Origin: Arcobacter sp. CECT 8983
Lineage (GTDB): Bacteria > Campylobacterota > Campylobacteria > Campylobacterales > Arcobacteraceae
DNA length: 64,000 bases
Direction: 5' to 3'
Assembly: GCF_004118855.1 (NCBI RefSeq)
Contig: NZ_PDKF01000004.1
Span: forward strand, 521,604 to 585,603
Positions 42,837 to 51,627 of the stretch are shown one piece after another. The first letter of the stretch is position 1. Each line of letters begins with the position of its first letter. The notes under the pieces are model-generated. The model made no database searches. It was given only the letters and a program-made list of their open reading frames with translations, and was not told the DNA's origin. A program made the translations under genes and the position numbers.

Positions 42837-43268
42837 TTATTCGTATGTTTTAGCTAATAATGCTTTCATTAGCTTAGCTTCAAATCTTAAGTCATAACTT
42901 TGATTTTGAAGCCAATCACTTATAACTTCTTTTTTGTGTTCCATTTCTTCTTTTCTATAGAATTCATTTTCTGCTTTTTTATCCCATTTACCTTCTTCAT
43001 CTAAGAAAGTTCTTGCACTAAATTGACCTTCCATAACAATTGTCGTAGGAATTTGTTCTCCATTTTCACCATAAGTGAAACCTTCTAATTTAGCATAATC
43101 ATCAGGAGAAGGAATATAAGCTTCTCTACTTACTTCTCTAAGCTTATTCTCAAACCCTTGTGTTACTAAATCTTGGTCAAGATTATTAAAATCAAATGAT
43201 TTTGAATGTTCAGTATTAGTATTAAAAAAACCAATGTTAAATTTATCTACAATTTCATTAACTCCCAT
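42837..43268 (-). CDS. Conserved-looking hypothetical protein
   Basis: A 143-residue soluble, acidic protein that I do not recognise. It has no Cys, no signal peptide and no membrane helix. The middle contains PSPDDYAKLEGFTYGENGEQIP and a C-terminal helical region rich in Glu/Lys (FYRKEEMEHKKEVISDWLQNQ). The start ATG at 43268 has AAAGGAGC just upstream, so expression is likely. It is a single gene, convergent with the membrane protein gene to the left. No functional clue from neighbours. Confidence 0.6.
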   Translation of the reverse strand: MGVNEIVDKFNIGFFNTNTEHSKSFDFNNLDQDLVTQGFENKLREVSREAYIPSPDDYAKLEGFTYGENGEQIPTTIVMEGQFSARTFLDEEGKWDKKAENEFYRKEEMEHKKEVISDWLQNQSYDLRFEAKLMKALLAKTYE

Positions 43269-43372
43269 AATTGCTCCTTTATTAGGTTATCATTTAGAAT
43301 TGTAACTTTTATTAAATATTATAACCTATTTTTCTTAAAATAATTATATTATAAATTAATTAATAAGAAATT

Positions 43373-45061
43373 TTACGAAGAACAAGTTATGTGTGATACC
43401 CCAGCTACTCCAAAAAAGTTCGATGGTTTCTTATTATAATATCTATTTTCTATTTCGATTTCTTGCTTAGAATATGGGTTTGTCATTATTTCTTGTAGTT
43501 TCTTTATAAGCTGATAATTTCCATTTTCTGCCTCTTTATATGCATCAACTAAAATCCACTCCCTTAGCGTATATTTTGGGTTTGTAAGTTTCATTTCTTG
43601 TGATAATTTTTCTTTATCTTCTTTAGAATTAATGTTTAATTCTAAATTCCATTTTTCTAACCATTTATTCCATTTTGATTTGATATTTTCATTTTCAATA
43701 TTTGTATAAAAACTTTTTTCAAGCTCTTTTATATCTTTTGGTATATTTGATAATTCTCTGAAAAATATTGTGTAATCAATCTTTGTTTCAATCATAAGAT
43801 TAATAAGTTCTTCAAAAAGTTCAGAATCAAATCTTTTAATACCTAGTTTCCTTGCCCACATCTTTTCCATTTTTGATTGCATTATATATATAAAATCTTT
43901 TTCTATATTTTCAAGCTCTTTAATAGATTCTTGCTTAGAAATAACCAAGGGTTTTAAAGCAGAACAAAATGATTTAAAATTTTTCTGTGCTGCTTGGGGT
44001 TGATTGAAAAATGAAAAGTGTATACCTCCCCCAGTCCATGGTTGATAATTTGGGTCAAACATATCAATAAAGCCAAAAGGACCATAATCAAGGGTAAATC
44101 CACCTGTTGCACAATTATCACTATTAAAATTCCCTTGGCAATAGCCTACCCGTATCCAGTTAGCTACCAAAGAAGTAAGTCTATCTTGAAACTGTTTAGC
44201 TAGTAAGAGTACTTTTTTTTCTAAATCTAAGGTTACATCTATAGTCTTACTATATTCTCTATCAATTAGGTGTAAAACTATTTGTTCTAACTCTTTTAAA
44301 GCATTTTTATGTTCATGTTTTCTAGCTCTTCTTCCAAAAAGTTCAAGTTGTCCAACTCTTATAAAAGAAGGTGCAACTCTTGTAGTAATAGCAACATCTT
44401 CTTCTATCATAACTTCAGGATCTCTTGAATAAGAGTGTTCTTTAAACCATGGTCTTTGAACTTGTTCTTTTTTTGAAGTAAATAGTGTCAAAGACCTAGA
44501 TGTTGGGATTCCAAGTTTGTGCATATGTTCTTGGGCTAAAAATTCCCTGACACTTGATCTTAAAACTGCTCGTCCATCAGCTCCTCTACAGTATGGTGTT
44601 CTTCCTGCACCTTTTAGTTGAAATTCCCATCTTTTATTATTTAAAATTCCTTCAAAAATAGAGATTGCTCGTCCATCACCATATCCATTTCCTGTTTGAA
44701 AAGGGCATTGTGCATAATATTCATTTCCATAAATAGATAGGGCATATCCTGTTGCCCAACCTTTGTTTCTCATGGGACTTGGTACATTTGATAAATCAGC
44801 TGAAAACATTTTGACAAAGTTTTCTTCTTTTAATAGACTTTCATCTATTCCTAACTCTTCAAAAAAGTTTTTACTATGTGAAATATAAATTGGGTCTTTG
44901 ATAGGTGTAGGTGCAACATTTACATAATGTCCAGAAAAAACTTCTCTTGGGTTTTTATTATTTCCATTTAGTTTTTCATCTGGGTCATTAGTAAGATTTT
45001 CTACAAAAGAGTAGTCACTTGTATTTGCTAGTTTTTCAAAGCTATTAATATTTTTATTCAT
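43373..45061 (-). CDS. selO: SelO-family protein AMPylator (YdiU)
   Basis: A pseudokinase-fold enzyme that transfers AMP from ATP to protein hydroxyl groups; known members respond to oxidative stress. Recognisable blocks are [40 protein letters not shown] split over about 135-165, the inverted ATP-binding loop, and [16 protein letters not shown] with [16 protein letters not shown] near 315-345, the metal and catalytic Asn/Asp region. The C-terminus ends ITCSS; Cys occupies the position that is selenocysteine in some eukaryotic members, and the stop is TAA. Length 562 aa is longer than E. coli YdiU (478). Single gene with ATG at 45061. Confidence 0.93.
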   Translation of the reverse strand: MNKNINSFEKLANTSDYSFVENLTNDPDEKLNGNNKNPREVFSGHYVNVAPTPIKDPIYISHSKNFFEELGIDESLLKEENFVKMFSADLSNVPSPMRNKGWATGYALSIYGNEYYAQCPFQTGNGYGDGRAISIFEGILNNKRWEFQLKGAGRTPYCRGADGRAVLRSSVREFLAQEHMHKLGIPTSRSLTLFTSKKEQVQRPWFKEHSYSRDPEVMIEEDVAITTRVAPSFIRVGQLELFGRRARKHEHKNALKELEQIVLHLIDREYSKTIDVTLDLEKKVLLLAKQFQDRLTSLVANWIRVGYCQGNFNSDNCATGGFTLDYGPFGFIDMFDPNYQPWTGGGIHFSFFNQPQAAQKNFKSFCSALKPLVISKQESIKELENIEKDFIYIMQSKMEKMWARKLGIKRFDSELFEELINLMIETKIDYTIFFRELSNIPKDIKELEKSFYTNIENENIKSKWNKWLEKWNLELNINSKEDKEKLSQEMKLTNPKYTLREWILVDAYKEAENGNYQLIKKLQEIMTNPYSKQEIEIENRYYNKKPSNFFGVAGVSHITCSS

Positions 45062-45164
45062 GTTTTTAATCCAATAATTTGTTTATATAAGATTTTTAAC
45101 ATAATTATTTAAAAGACATAGAAAAAATACTAGTTAGAAATTTTTATTAAGTGAAAAGTAAACC

Positions 45165-47633
45165 TTATTCACCAAAAAGTACATTCTCCTTTTGATGAAT
45201 AATTCTTGAGGTAAAAAAGCTCACAACTAAAATAGTTATTATTGGTATTAATAAAAAGTAAAGTACCAGTATATCTGCTCTAAAATCCCAAATAGATTGA
45301 AAAAGTAAATCACTTATTATATATGAACCAATGCTTCCTAAAACTATTCCTAAGATACTTGCAAAAATTGAGATAAGTCCAAACTCCAATAAAAATGAGT
45401 TTTTAATTGTCTTATTTTTTACTCCAATCATTTTAAGTCTAAGTATATTGTTTTTTTGTAAATTCATTTGATACTGAATAATAATAAAACTCATAAGTAA
45501 ACCAATTGCAACAGAGTATAAAGACATTTTCTCTGTAATTGATGTAACATCTTTTACAACAGTAGAAAAAGATTCAAAAAGATTTTTTACATCTATTACT
45601 GTAAGACTAGGAAACTTATCTGTTAGATTTAGAAGCATTTTTGTTGCATCATATTTCCCTGTAGAAATAGTTGCAAGCATAGTTTTAGGTGCATCATTTA
45701 TAGCTGCATCTTGAAGTAGTAAAAAAAAGTTTGGAGTAAATTCAGTCCACTTTACTGTTCTTATGTTTACTACTTTTGCACTTAATTCTAATCCTAAAAC
45801 ATCAAAAACAATTGTATCTCCTAAACTTATATCTCTTCTATTTGCATATCTTTGCTCAACACTTAACTCAATAGGTTTTGAGAAATCACTTGAATTATAT
45901 TTACCACTAAACTCTCTTCCTTCTACAATCTGCTCACTAGGCTTTAGTTTATTTCTATATGATAGATTTATAGCAGAGTTTCTTGCATTTTCACCTTTTT
46001 GTGATTGTTCTTTTGCATTTATTTTTATTATTCTAGCTCGAATCATAGGTGCTATATTTTCTAATTTTGCACCCATTTTTTCTACTTGTTTATTTATATC
46101 TTCTAGTTGTTCTTCTTTTGCATCAACAACAAAAAATCTAGGTCTTTCTTCTACACTTTTTGATAAAACATTTGATAAAGAACTTCCAACTTGAGGAATA
46201 AGGCTAAAAAATGCAGTACATAAAAGTATTGCAGTAAATAGTGTAAGTGAAGTTCTTTTCTGTCTTGTGATATTTTTTAAAGCTAACGATAAAGCTAAGT
46301 TATCAAGGTGTCCAGAGAAATCAAACCTTTTTAATAAAAATGAACCAATAGCAAAAAGTAGGGCTATTATTACAAGTACACCAAGGGCAAAGAAAAATCC
46401 TATATTTTTTGAAGGTGTAACAAAGTGAGAAAGCAAAAGTAAAAAACTTACAAAGGGAATAAAACTTAAAATTATTCTTGAGAGTTTTCTTTTTTGTCTT
46501 TGAACTAATGGCAAAATTAGAGGAAGCCCAATAGATAAACTCAATACAAAAAGAACTACAGCAGATTTTACAAAGAACATATAATCTAAAGAAAAATCAA
46601 AACTAAAATCAATGTATTTTTGAATAAATGGTCCTATAAATTGTGAAGATAAACTTATCAGAGTAAATACTAAAACCGTAGCAATACTTATAAGTACAAA
46701 AAGATGAAGTAAATAAGTTAAAATAAGATTGTTTTTACTAACTCCAATATCACTTAATATTGTAATGTCTTCTTGATGTTTTCTTAAAAAACCTGAATAT
46801 AAATATATAAGTCCTACAAGACCTAAGAAAAAGGAGATTAAAGATACTAGAGATAAGAAGTTTGTCAAGAAGTTCAATACTGCAATCAATCTATCTCTTC
46901 CATCATTTGGAGATAAAATCCTAAGTGTTCTATCTATTTGTGATTCTATTTCTTCTTCTAAATTTTCAAGTTTATCATTACTTAATTTTTGCTCAAAAAG
47001 ATAGTTCAGTTTATATCTTGCAGTTGAACCAAACTTTAAAAGTTCACTTCTTTTTAAACCTTCAGAACTTAAATATAGTTTTGGCATAAAACCACTAAAG
47101 CTTATATTTTTTAAACTATCTTCTTTGATGACTTTTGCGATAGTATAATTTTTACTTCCTATTTTTACAGTGTCATTTGCTTTTAGTTCAAGTAAGTCTA
47201 AAACCTCTTGATATACCCAAACCTCATTCTTCTTTGGTAAGTTTTCACCCTTTGGATAAGTTGAGTTATCATTAAAAGTTAAACCACCATAATATGGAAA
47301 ACCCTTATTTATTTGAACAAGTTCCATAAGTCTTGCTCTATTTTTTGAAGCAACCATACTTACTGTTGAAATTCCTTCATCATAGCTTTTGATTTGTGGA
47401 AGTTTGTTTTTTATTTGCTCTTTTTGTTTATCACTTATTGGAAATCTTGAAGATACTACTAAATCAGCTCCAAGCAAATTTTTTGCTTTTTCATCAAGTG
47501 AGCTATCAATACTTGTTTTAAAAAATTGTAAATAAGACAGCGATGCAATAGCAAGACAAAAGTTTAGTATAAATATAAGACTAAAAGATTTAGACCTTTT
47601 TAACGCCTTTGAAACAAGTTCAAGTATTAACAT
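45165..47633 (-). CDS. ybbP: ABC transporter permease, YbbP-like (FtsX domains)
   Basis: An 822-residue permease with the MacB/FtsX-type layout duplicated. An N-terminal helix (about 16-36) and a periplasmic domain (40-245) come first, then three helices with NFLSLVSLISFFLGLVGLIYLYSG (about 245-275), a further set near 300-440, a second periplasmic domain (490-690) starting LSLALKNITRQKRTSL, and three final helices. It probably works with the adjacent ATPase on lipids, lipoproteins or envelope substrates in a mechanotransmission manner; the true substrate of this system is not known to me. It overlaps the ATPase gene by 7 bp. The order TesA-ATPase-permease matches the E. coli tesA-ybbA-ybbP group. 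Confidence 0.88.
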   Translation of the reverse strand: MLILELVSKALKRSKSFSLIFILNFCLAIASLSYLQFFKTSIDSSLDEKAKNLLGADLVVSSRFPISDKQKEQIKNKLPQIKSYDEGISTVSMVASKNRARLMELVQINKGFPYYGGLTFNDNSTYPKGENLPKKNEVWVYQEVLDLLELKANDTVKIGSKNYTIAKVIKEDSLKNISFSGFMPKLYLSSEGLKRSELLKFGSTARYKLNYLFEQKLSNDKLENLEEEIESQIDRTLRILSPNDGRDRLIAVLNFLTNFLSLVSLISFFLGLVGLIYLYSGFLRKHQEDITILSDIGVSKNNLILTYLLHLFVLISIATVLVFTLISLSSQFIGPFIQKYIDFSFDFSLDYMFFVKSAVVLFVLSLSIGLPLILPLVQRQKRKLSRIILSFIPFVSFLLLLSHFVTPSKNIGFFFALGVLVIIALLFAIGSFLLKRFDFSGHLDNLALSLALKNITRQKRTSLTLFTAILLCTAFFSLIPQVGSSLSNVLSKSVEERPRFFVVDAKEEQLEDINKQVEKMGAKLENIAPMIRARIIKINAKEQSQKGENARNSAINLSYRNKLKPSEQIVEGREFSGKYNSSDFSKPIELSVEQRYANRRDISLGDTIVFDVLGLELSAKVVNIRTVKWTEFTPNFFLLLQDAAINDAPKTMLATISTGKYDATKMLLNLTDKFPSLTVIDVKNLFESFSTVVKDVTSITEKMSLYSVAIGLLMSFIIIQYQMNLQKNNILRLKMIGVKNKTIKNSFLLEFGLISIFASILGIVLGSIGSYIISDLLFQSIWDFRADILVLYFLLIPIITILVVSFFTSRIIHQKENVLFGE

Positions 47634-48289
47634 TTTTCAAGTTTTCCAGCTATTAAAGAATAAGTTTCTTCACATCTTGCAGCTATATCTTTTGAGTGAG
47701 TTACTAAAATCAAAGTGGTATTGTTTTTTTTGATTAGTTCAAAAAGCTTATCCATTACTGCAATTCCTGTTTCTTCATCTAAGTTTCCACTTGGTTCATC
47801 TGCTAAAATTATCTTTGGATTGTGTATCAAAGCCCTTGCAATTGCTACTCTTTGTTTTTCTCCTCCACTAAGTTCAGAAGGAAGGTGTTCTATTCTATGC
47901 CCTAAGCCAACACTTTCTAATAACTCATAAGCTTTTTCTTTTGCATTTTTTATACCACAAACCTTTGCAGGAAGCATTACATTTTCTAAGGCATTTAAAT
48001 ATGATACTAGATGAAAGTTTTGAAAAACAAAACCTATATTTGTTGCTCTAAAGTCATTTATTTTTTCTTCATTCATATCTTTGTATGAAATATTATCAAG
48101 AACAATATCCCCATCATTTGGTTTTATAATACCTGAAATTAAAGAAAGTAAAGTTGACTTACCACTTCCTGATTTTCCCATGATAGCAACTCTTTGTGCT
48201 TTTTTTACATGAAAGTTCAAATCCTCATATATCTTGACTTCTTGTGCACCTTGAGTATATGATTTTTTAAGTGCTTTGATTTGTAGCAT
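47627..48289 (-). CDS. ybbA: ABC transporter ATP-binding protein, YbbA-like (LolD family)
   Basis: A 220-residue ATPase of the MacB/LolD type. Walker A GKSGSGKST (about 38-46), Q-loop FVFQNFHLVSYL, signature LSGGEKQRVAIARAL (about 140-154), Walker B IILADEPSGNLD, and the H-loop VTHSKD are all intact. SFLSALENV-type text is replaced by LNALENVMLP, as usual for this family. It couples ATP hydrolysis to the FtsX-type permease encoded by the next gene (7-bp overlap). The upstream tesA-like gene overlaps by 1 bp, so the three are one operon. Confidence 0.93.
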   Translation of the reverse strand: MLQIKALKKSYTQGAQEVKIYEDLNFHVKKAQRVAIMGKSGSGKSTLLSLISGIIKPNDGDIVLDNISYKDMNEEKINDFRATNIGFVFQNFHLVSYLNALENVMLPAKVCGIKNAKEKAYELLESVGLGHRIEHLPSELSGGEKQRVAIARALIHNPKIILADEPSGNLDEETGIAVMDKLFELIKKNNTTLILVTHSKDIAARCEETYSLIAGKLEKC

Positions 48290-48897
48290 TATAACTGTTC
48301 CTTTAGAAATTTGAATACTTCTTTTGCTATGATTTTATGTCCTTGAGCATTTGGATGAATTCCATCTGCTTGGTTTAGTTTTTGAACTCCTGCTACATCT
48401 TTTAGTAAAAATGGCATAAACTTAAGATTATATTTCTTTTTTAATTTTAAATACATATCTTGAAACTCTTTTGAGTAAGCAGGTCCATAGTTTGGCGGTA
48501 TAAGCATACCTGCTAATAAAACTTTTGCATTTGCTTTTAAAGTATAATTTATTATCTCTTCAAGATTTTGTTGGCTTTGCGTAAGGTTTAAGCCTCTAAG
48601 CCCATCATTTGCACCAAGTGCAATAAAAACAATATCAGGTTTTCTTTTTAAATACCATTTTAATCTAGATAAAGCATCATTTGTAGTAGAACCACTTACT
48701 CCACCATTTATGGCTTTGATATTTTTATTTAGTTTTTCTTTTGCTAACTTTTCTATTAAGCTTGGGTAAGCCTTGTCTTTTGATACTCCTAAACCTTCAG
48801 TTAAAGAGTCACCTAAAAATAAAATTGTTTTAGTACTTGTATTTGCAAATACAACTTGTAGTGTAAGTATAAATAGGATAATAAGTGTCTTTTTCAT
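48289..48897 (-). CDS. tesA: Periplasmic SGNH esterase, TesA-like (arylesterase/lysophospholipase L1)
   Basis: A 202-residue exported serine esterase. The signal peptide is KKTLIILFILTLQVVFA with a likely cut after residue 18. SGNH blocks are all present: FLGDSLTEGLG with nucleophile S31, GGVSGST with the Gly, ALGANDGLRG with the Asn, and DGIHPNAQGH with the Asp-His pair. I choose the ATG at 48897 because the signal peptide begins there; a TTG extension to 48912 is possible but has no better ribosome site. It opens the tesA-ybbA-ybbP-like operon, divergent from djlA. Confidence 0.92.
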   Translation of the reverse strand: MKKTLIILFILTLQVVFANTSTKTILFLGDSLTEGLGVSKDKAYPSLIEKLAKEKLNKNIKAINGGVSGSTTNDALSRLKWYLKRKPDIVFIALGANDGLRGLNLTQSQQNLEEIINYTLKANAKVLLAGMLIPPNYGPAYSKEFQDMYLKLKKKYNLKFMPFLLKDVAGVQKLNQADGIHPNAQGHKIIAKEVFKFLKEQL

Positions 48898-48995
48898 GCT
48901 CAATACTATCAAAAGAATATGGGCAAGTCAATTAAGTTTAAGTAGATATAATTTCTCTTCAGTTAACTATTATATATAAAGGTGTGGATTAAATT

Positions 48996-49802
48996 ATGAA
49001 ATTAAAAAAATGGATTTTTATAGCAGTATTACTTGTGATATTGTATTACACTTTTATAGTAAATACATTTCTAACTTTATCAATTATTTTTGGATTGATT
49101 GTTGCAATTAGATTATATAAACTTTATTCAAAAAAGAAATTAAATAAATTAGTAGCTTCTAAAGAATTTTTTAGAGAGAGTTATTTAGGACATTTTATTG
49201 CTCTAGTTGCAAAAGTTGCCAAAGCAGATGGAAGAGTAGATGAACTAGAAGCACAACTTGTGGGAATGATGTTTGATGATATTTCAAAAGTTTTTGATGA
49301 GCAAGACAAAGCTAGAAGTATTATGAAAGAGATTTTTAATGAAGAGAAAAAAAGAATTGATGATACAAGACAAATTGCAAATTCATTAAATAAACTTCTT
49401 GGAAAAAGTATTTTAAAAAGAAGACAGTTTATAAGTTTCTTGATTCAGTTAGCTTATATTGATAGTGGTATTAGTAATGATGAAGATAAAATATTAAGAA
49501 TAATTGCAAAAGAGTTACAAATTTCTGATGAGGTATATAATTCTATTGTTAGTGCATTAGAACAAAAAATGCAAAACAATAAAGACTCAATGACTCCTTC
49601 AAAAGCTTATGAGGTTTTAGGGGTAAAAGAAAGTGATGATATGAATACTATAAAAAAAGCATATAGAAAACTTATAAGAGAATATCACCCTGATATTATA
49701 AGTTCACAAGAAAAAGATGAAGCTTATATGGAAGAAGCTACTTCAAAAACACAAGAAATAAATCAAGCTTATCAAGTTATAAAAGATATAAAGAAAGGAT
49801 AG
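48996..49802 (+). CDS. djlA: Membrane-anchored DnaJ-like co-chaperone, DjlA-type
   Basis: Stimulates DnaK at the inner membrane. One or two N-terminal hydrophobic helices (about 5-40) are followed by a TerB-like domain (60-190) with LVAKVAKADGRVDELEAQ and AYIDSGISNDE, whose acidic loops resemble metal sites. The J domain is at the C-terminus (about 203-268): AYEVLGVKESDDMNTIKKAY then REYHPDII with the essential HPD tripeptide. Length 268 aa is like E. coli DjlA. Followed after 8 bp by the rraA-like gene. Confidence 0.92.
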   Translation: MKLKKWIFIAVLLVILYYTFIVNTFLTLSIIFGLIVAIRLYKLYSKKKLNKLVASKEFFRESYLGHFIALVAKVAKADGRVDELEAQLVGMMFDDISKVFDEQDKARSIMKEIFNEEKKRIDDTRQIANSLNKLLGKSILKRRQFISFLIQLAYIDSGISNDEDKILRIIAKELQISDEVYNSIVSALEQKMQNNKDSMTPSKAYEVLGVKESDDMNTIKKAYRKLIREYHPDIISSQEKDEAYMEEATSKTQEINQAYQVIKDIKKG

Positions 49803-49810
49803 AAGTTAAA

Positions 49811-50413
49811 ATGGATTATGAAAAGTTTTCAGAGTTTAGTCCTTGTGATTATGCAGGTCCTTTAAAAAGAGAGAGTTTTATGGATGCTGGGATGAAACAA
49901 CTTTGGCAAGATATACCAAGAATTTCAGGACCTGCATTTACAGTTAATATGGTTCCTGGAGATAACTTAGCACTTCATAAAGCTATTTATGAAGCACCAA
50001 AGGGATCAATTATAGTAGCTCAAACTAATTCTATGGATTATGCAGTTTCTGGTGGAAATGTATGTGCAATTGCTCAGGGTTTAGGCATAAAAGGTTTTGT
50101 AATTGATGGTGTAGTAAGAGATATAGGTGAAGTAAAAGAGATTAAGTTTCCTATTTTTGGTAGGGGTGTTCATCCTATGCCTGGAACTAAAAAAGCAATA
50201 CTCCCATTAAATACTCCAATTGTAGCTGGAGGTATTTGTGTAAATCCTGGTGATATTATAGTTGCAGATGAAGAGGGAATTGCTGTTATTTCTAAAGAAA
50301 AAGCCCAAGAAGTTTATAATCAAACAAAAACAAATGTAGAAGCTGAAAAAGAGATGGGCTTTGAAAAATGGGCACAAAACCATAGAAAAAAAATAGACTC
50401 TTTTTATAGTTAA
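49811..50413 (+). CDS. RraA-family protein (HMG/CHA aldolase-like)
   Basis: A 200-residue protein of the RraA/class II aldolase-like family. Members include regulators of RNase E activity and 4-hydroxy-4-methyl-2-oxoglutarate aldolases. Landmarks are ISGPAFTVNMVPGDNLALH (about 38-56), SGGNVCAIAQGLGIKGFVIDG (80-100), and VRDIGEVKE, whose Arg-Asp pair binds substrate and metal in the aldolases. VNPGDIIVADEEGIAVI is a further signature. The GG-N and RD residues suggest enzymatic competence more than a pure regulator role. ATG 8 bp after djlA. The final codons lie inside a strong bidirectional terminator. Confidence 0.85.
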   Translation: MDYEKFSEFSPCDYAGPLKRESFMDAGMKQLWQDIPRISGPAFTVNMVPGDNLALHKAIYEAPKGSIIVAQTNSMDYAVSGGNVCAIAQGLGIKGFVIDGVVRDIGEVKEIKFPIFGRGVHPMPGTKKAILPLNTPIVAGGICVNPGDIIVADEEGIAVISKEKAQEVYNQTKTNVEAEKEMGFEKWAQNHRKKIDSFYS

Positions 50414-50427
50414 AAGAGTCTATTTTT
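50389..50427. terminator. Bidirectional terminator between rraA-like and ADP-ribosylglycohydrolase genes
   Basis: AAAAATAGACTCTTTT (50389-50404) pairs with AAAAGAGTCTATTTTT (50412-50427) without mismatch around a 7-base loop. Both strands end in T-runs, so it serves both convergent genes. Confidence 0.9.
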
Positions 50428-50431
50428 ATAA

Positions 50432-51514
50432 TTATTTATTTTCAATTACTTGTTTAGCAAGTTTATCTGCTAGTTCTAATAACTCTTCTTTTTCATTTAA
50501 CCCATCAATAAATCTTTGAGGAATATTTTTTATACCTACTTGGGCTCCAACTAAAGCTGCTGTTAGTATCGACCTAGCTTGATTTTGTCCTCCTCCATTT
50601 AAAGCATGCAATACAGCTGATTCAAAGTCATCATTAAATCTACTTGCTAAGTAATAACAAGCAGGAAGCATATGATAAATAGCACAAGGCATACCATAAA
50701 CTAAAGATACTTTCCAAGCAGGTTCTATTTGTATTTGAGGATCTTTTGCTGCTTTTGCCATAAATGATGGTGAAAGTAGGGCATCAGGTGAAGCAAATAG
50801 TCCAATATTTGAAGGATCTTTACTTCCAGGTTTTGGTGGTTGGAAATTATCTGAAGTTACTGCATGAAAAGGAAGTTCTTTGTTTTTTACTTGTTTCATT
50901 AGTTTATTTGATATATCTTCATCTAATGTTTCACCTTGAATTAGTTGGGCTAAAACTGCACCATATGCAACTGTCATAGAACCAACTATATCATCTACTT
51001 GTGTTATAAAAGTATTGTGAGAAATTGATTTTGCTAATTGTTGAGGATTAAAAGCATATCTTACTGCAAGGGCTAAAGTTCTTTCTATTGCTTCAGTTGT
51101 GTCAGCTTGGCTTCCTACTTCATCCCAAGAAAGTTTTTGTTCTACTCTTTGTCTATAAACTTCTCTAATTGATTGAGAAGTATATCCTCCTGGTCCATGA
51201 ATTGGAATACCATCAATTTTTGTGAAAAGTTCTTCATCTATTTTTTTGCAAAAATCTTCTTGATTGTAACCATTATTATCTAAAATAGAATTAATCATTA
51301 ATTTTAGTATAAAACCAGATTGAGATAAATCTCCTGCTTTTTGGTTTTCGTGGTATCTACCTTTTTTAGGAGTTGTATAGTCTGTTATCCATTTTCCATA
51401 ATCTTTGTATTGTTCTTCTAAATCATAATACCAATGGCAACCAAGGGCTAATGCATCACCAATAAATGCTCCTATAATAGCACCTTTTACTCTTTCTTCT
51501 GTAGTTATTGGCAT
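50432..51514 (-). CDS. ADP-ribosylglycohydrolase-family protein
   Basis: A 360-residue protein of the ADP-ribosylglycohydrolase (DraG/ARH) fold, enzymes that remove ADP-ribose from proteins or other substrates using two metal ions. The N-terminal GAIIGAFIGDALALGCHW (about 11-28) is the family signature. GDLSQSG at the next position replaces the usual G-x-x-TDDT metal motif, so metal binding or the reaction may differ. VDDIVGSMTVAYGAVLAQL and LHALNGGGQNQARS (about 301-314), where the ARH norm is GGDxDT, are further landmarks with altered acidic residues. These changes suggest an atypical or redirected enzyme. Single gene; ATG with AAAAAGGAG upstream. Confidence 0.8.
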   Translation of the reverse strand: MPITTEERVKGAIIGAFIGDALALGCHWYYDLEEQYKDYGKWITDYTTPKKGRYHENQKAGDLSQSGFILKLMINSILDNNGYNQEDFCKKIDEELFTKIDGIPIHGPGGYTSQSIREVYRQRVEQKLSWDEVGSQADTTEAIERTLALAVRYAFNPQQLAKSISHNTFITQVDDIVGSMTVAYGAVLAQLIQGETLDEDISNKLMKQVKNKELPFHAVTSDNFQPPKPGSKDPSNIGLFASPDALLSPSFMAKAAKDPQIQIEPAWKVSLVYGMPCAIYHMLPACYYLASRFNDDFESAVLHALNGGGQNQARSILTAALVGAQVGIKNIPQRFIDGLNEKEELLELADKLAKQVIENK

Positions 51515-51587
51515 ATCTACTCCTTTTTTATAGTTAAGAGTAGATTATAAGACTAATTAGTATTAATGTCAATGGATAGAATAAGGT

Positions 51588-51621
51588 TAATATCAAGCTT
51601 TGGGAAGTTAGCTTGATATTA
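51588..51621. terminator. Hairpin downstream of glnS
   Basis: TAATATCAAGCT (51588-51599) pairs perfectly with AGCTTGATATTA (51610-51621). It lies just beyond the glnS stop on the minus strand and has no strong T-run, so it is a probable but weak terminator. Confidence 0.6.
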
Positions 51622-51627
51622 AGTAGT

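Noticed and set aside
43373-45061. Selenocysteine in SelO
   Set aside because: The C-terminal codons read Cys-Ser-Ser followed by TAA; there is no in-frame TGA to recode.
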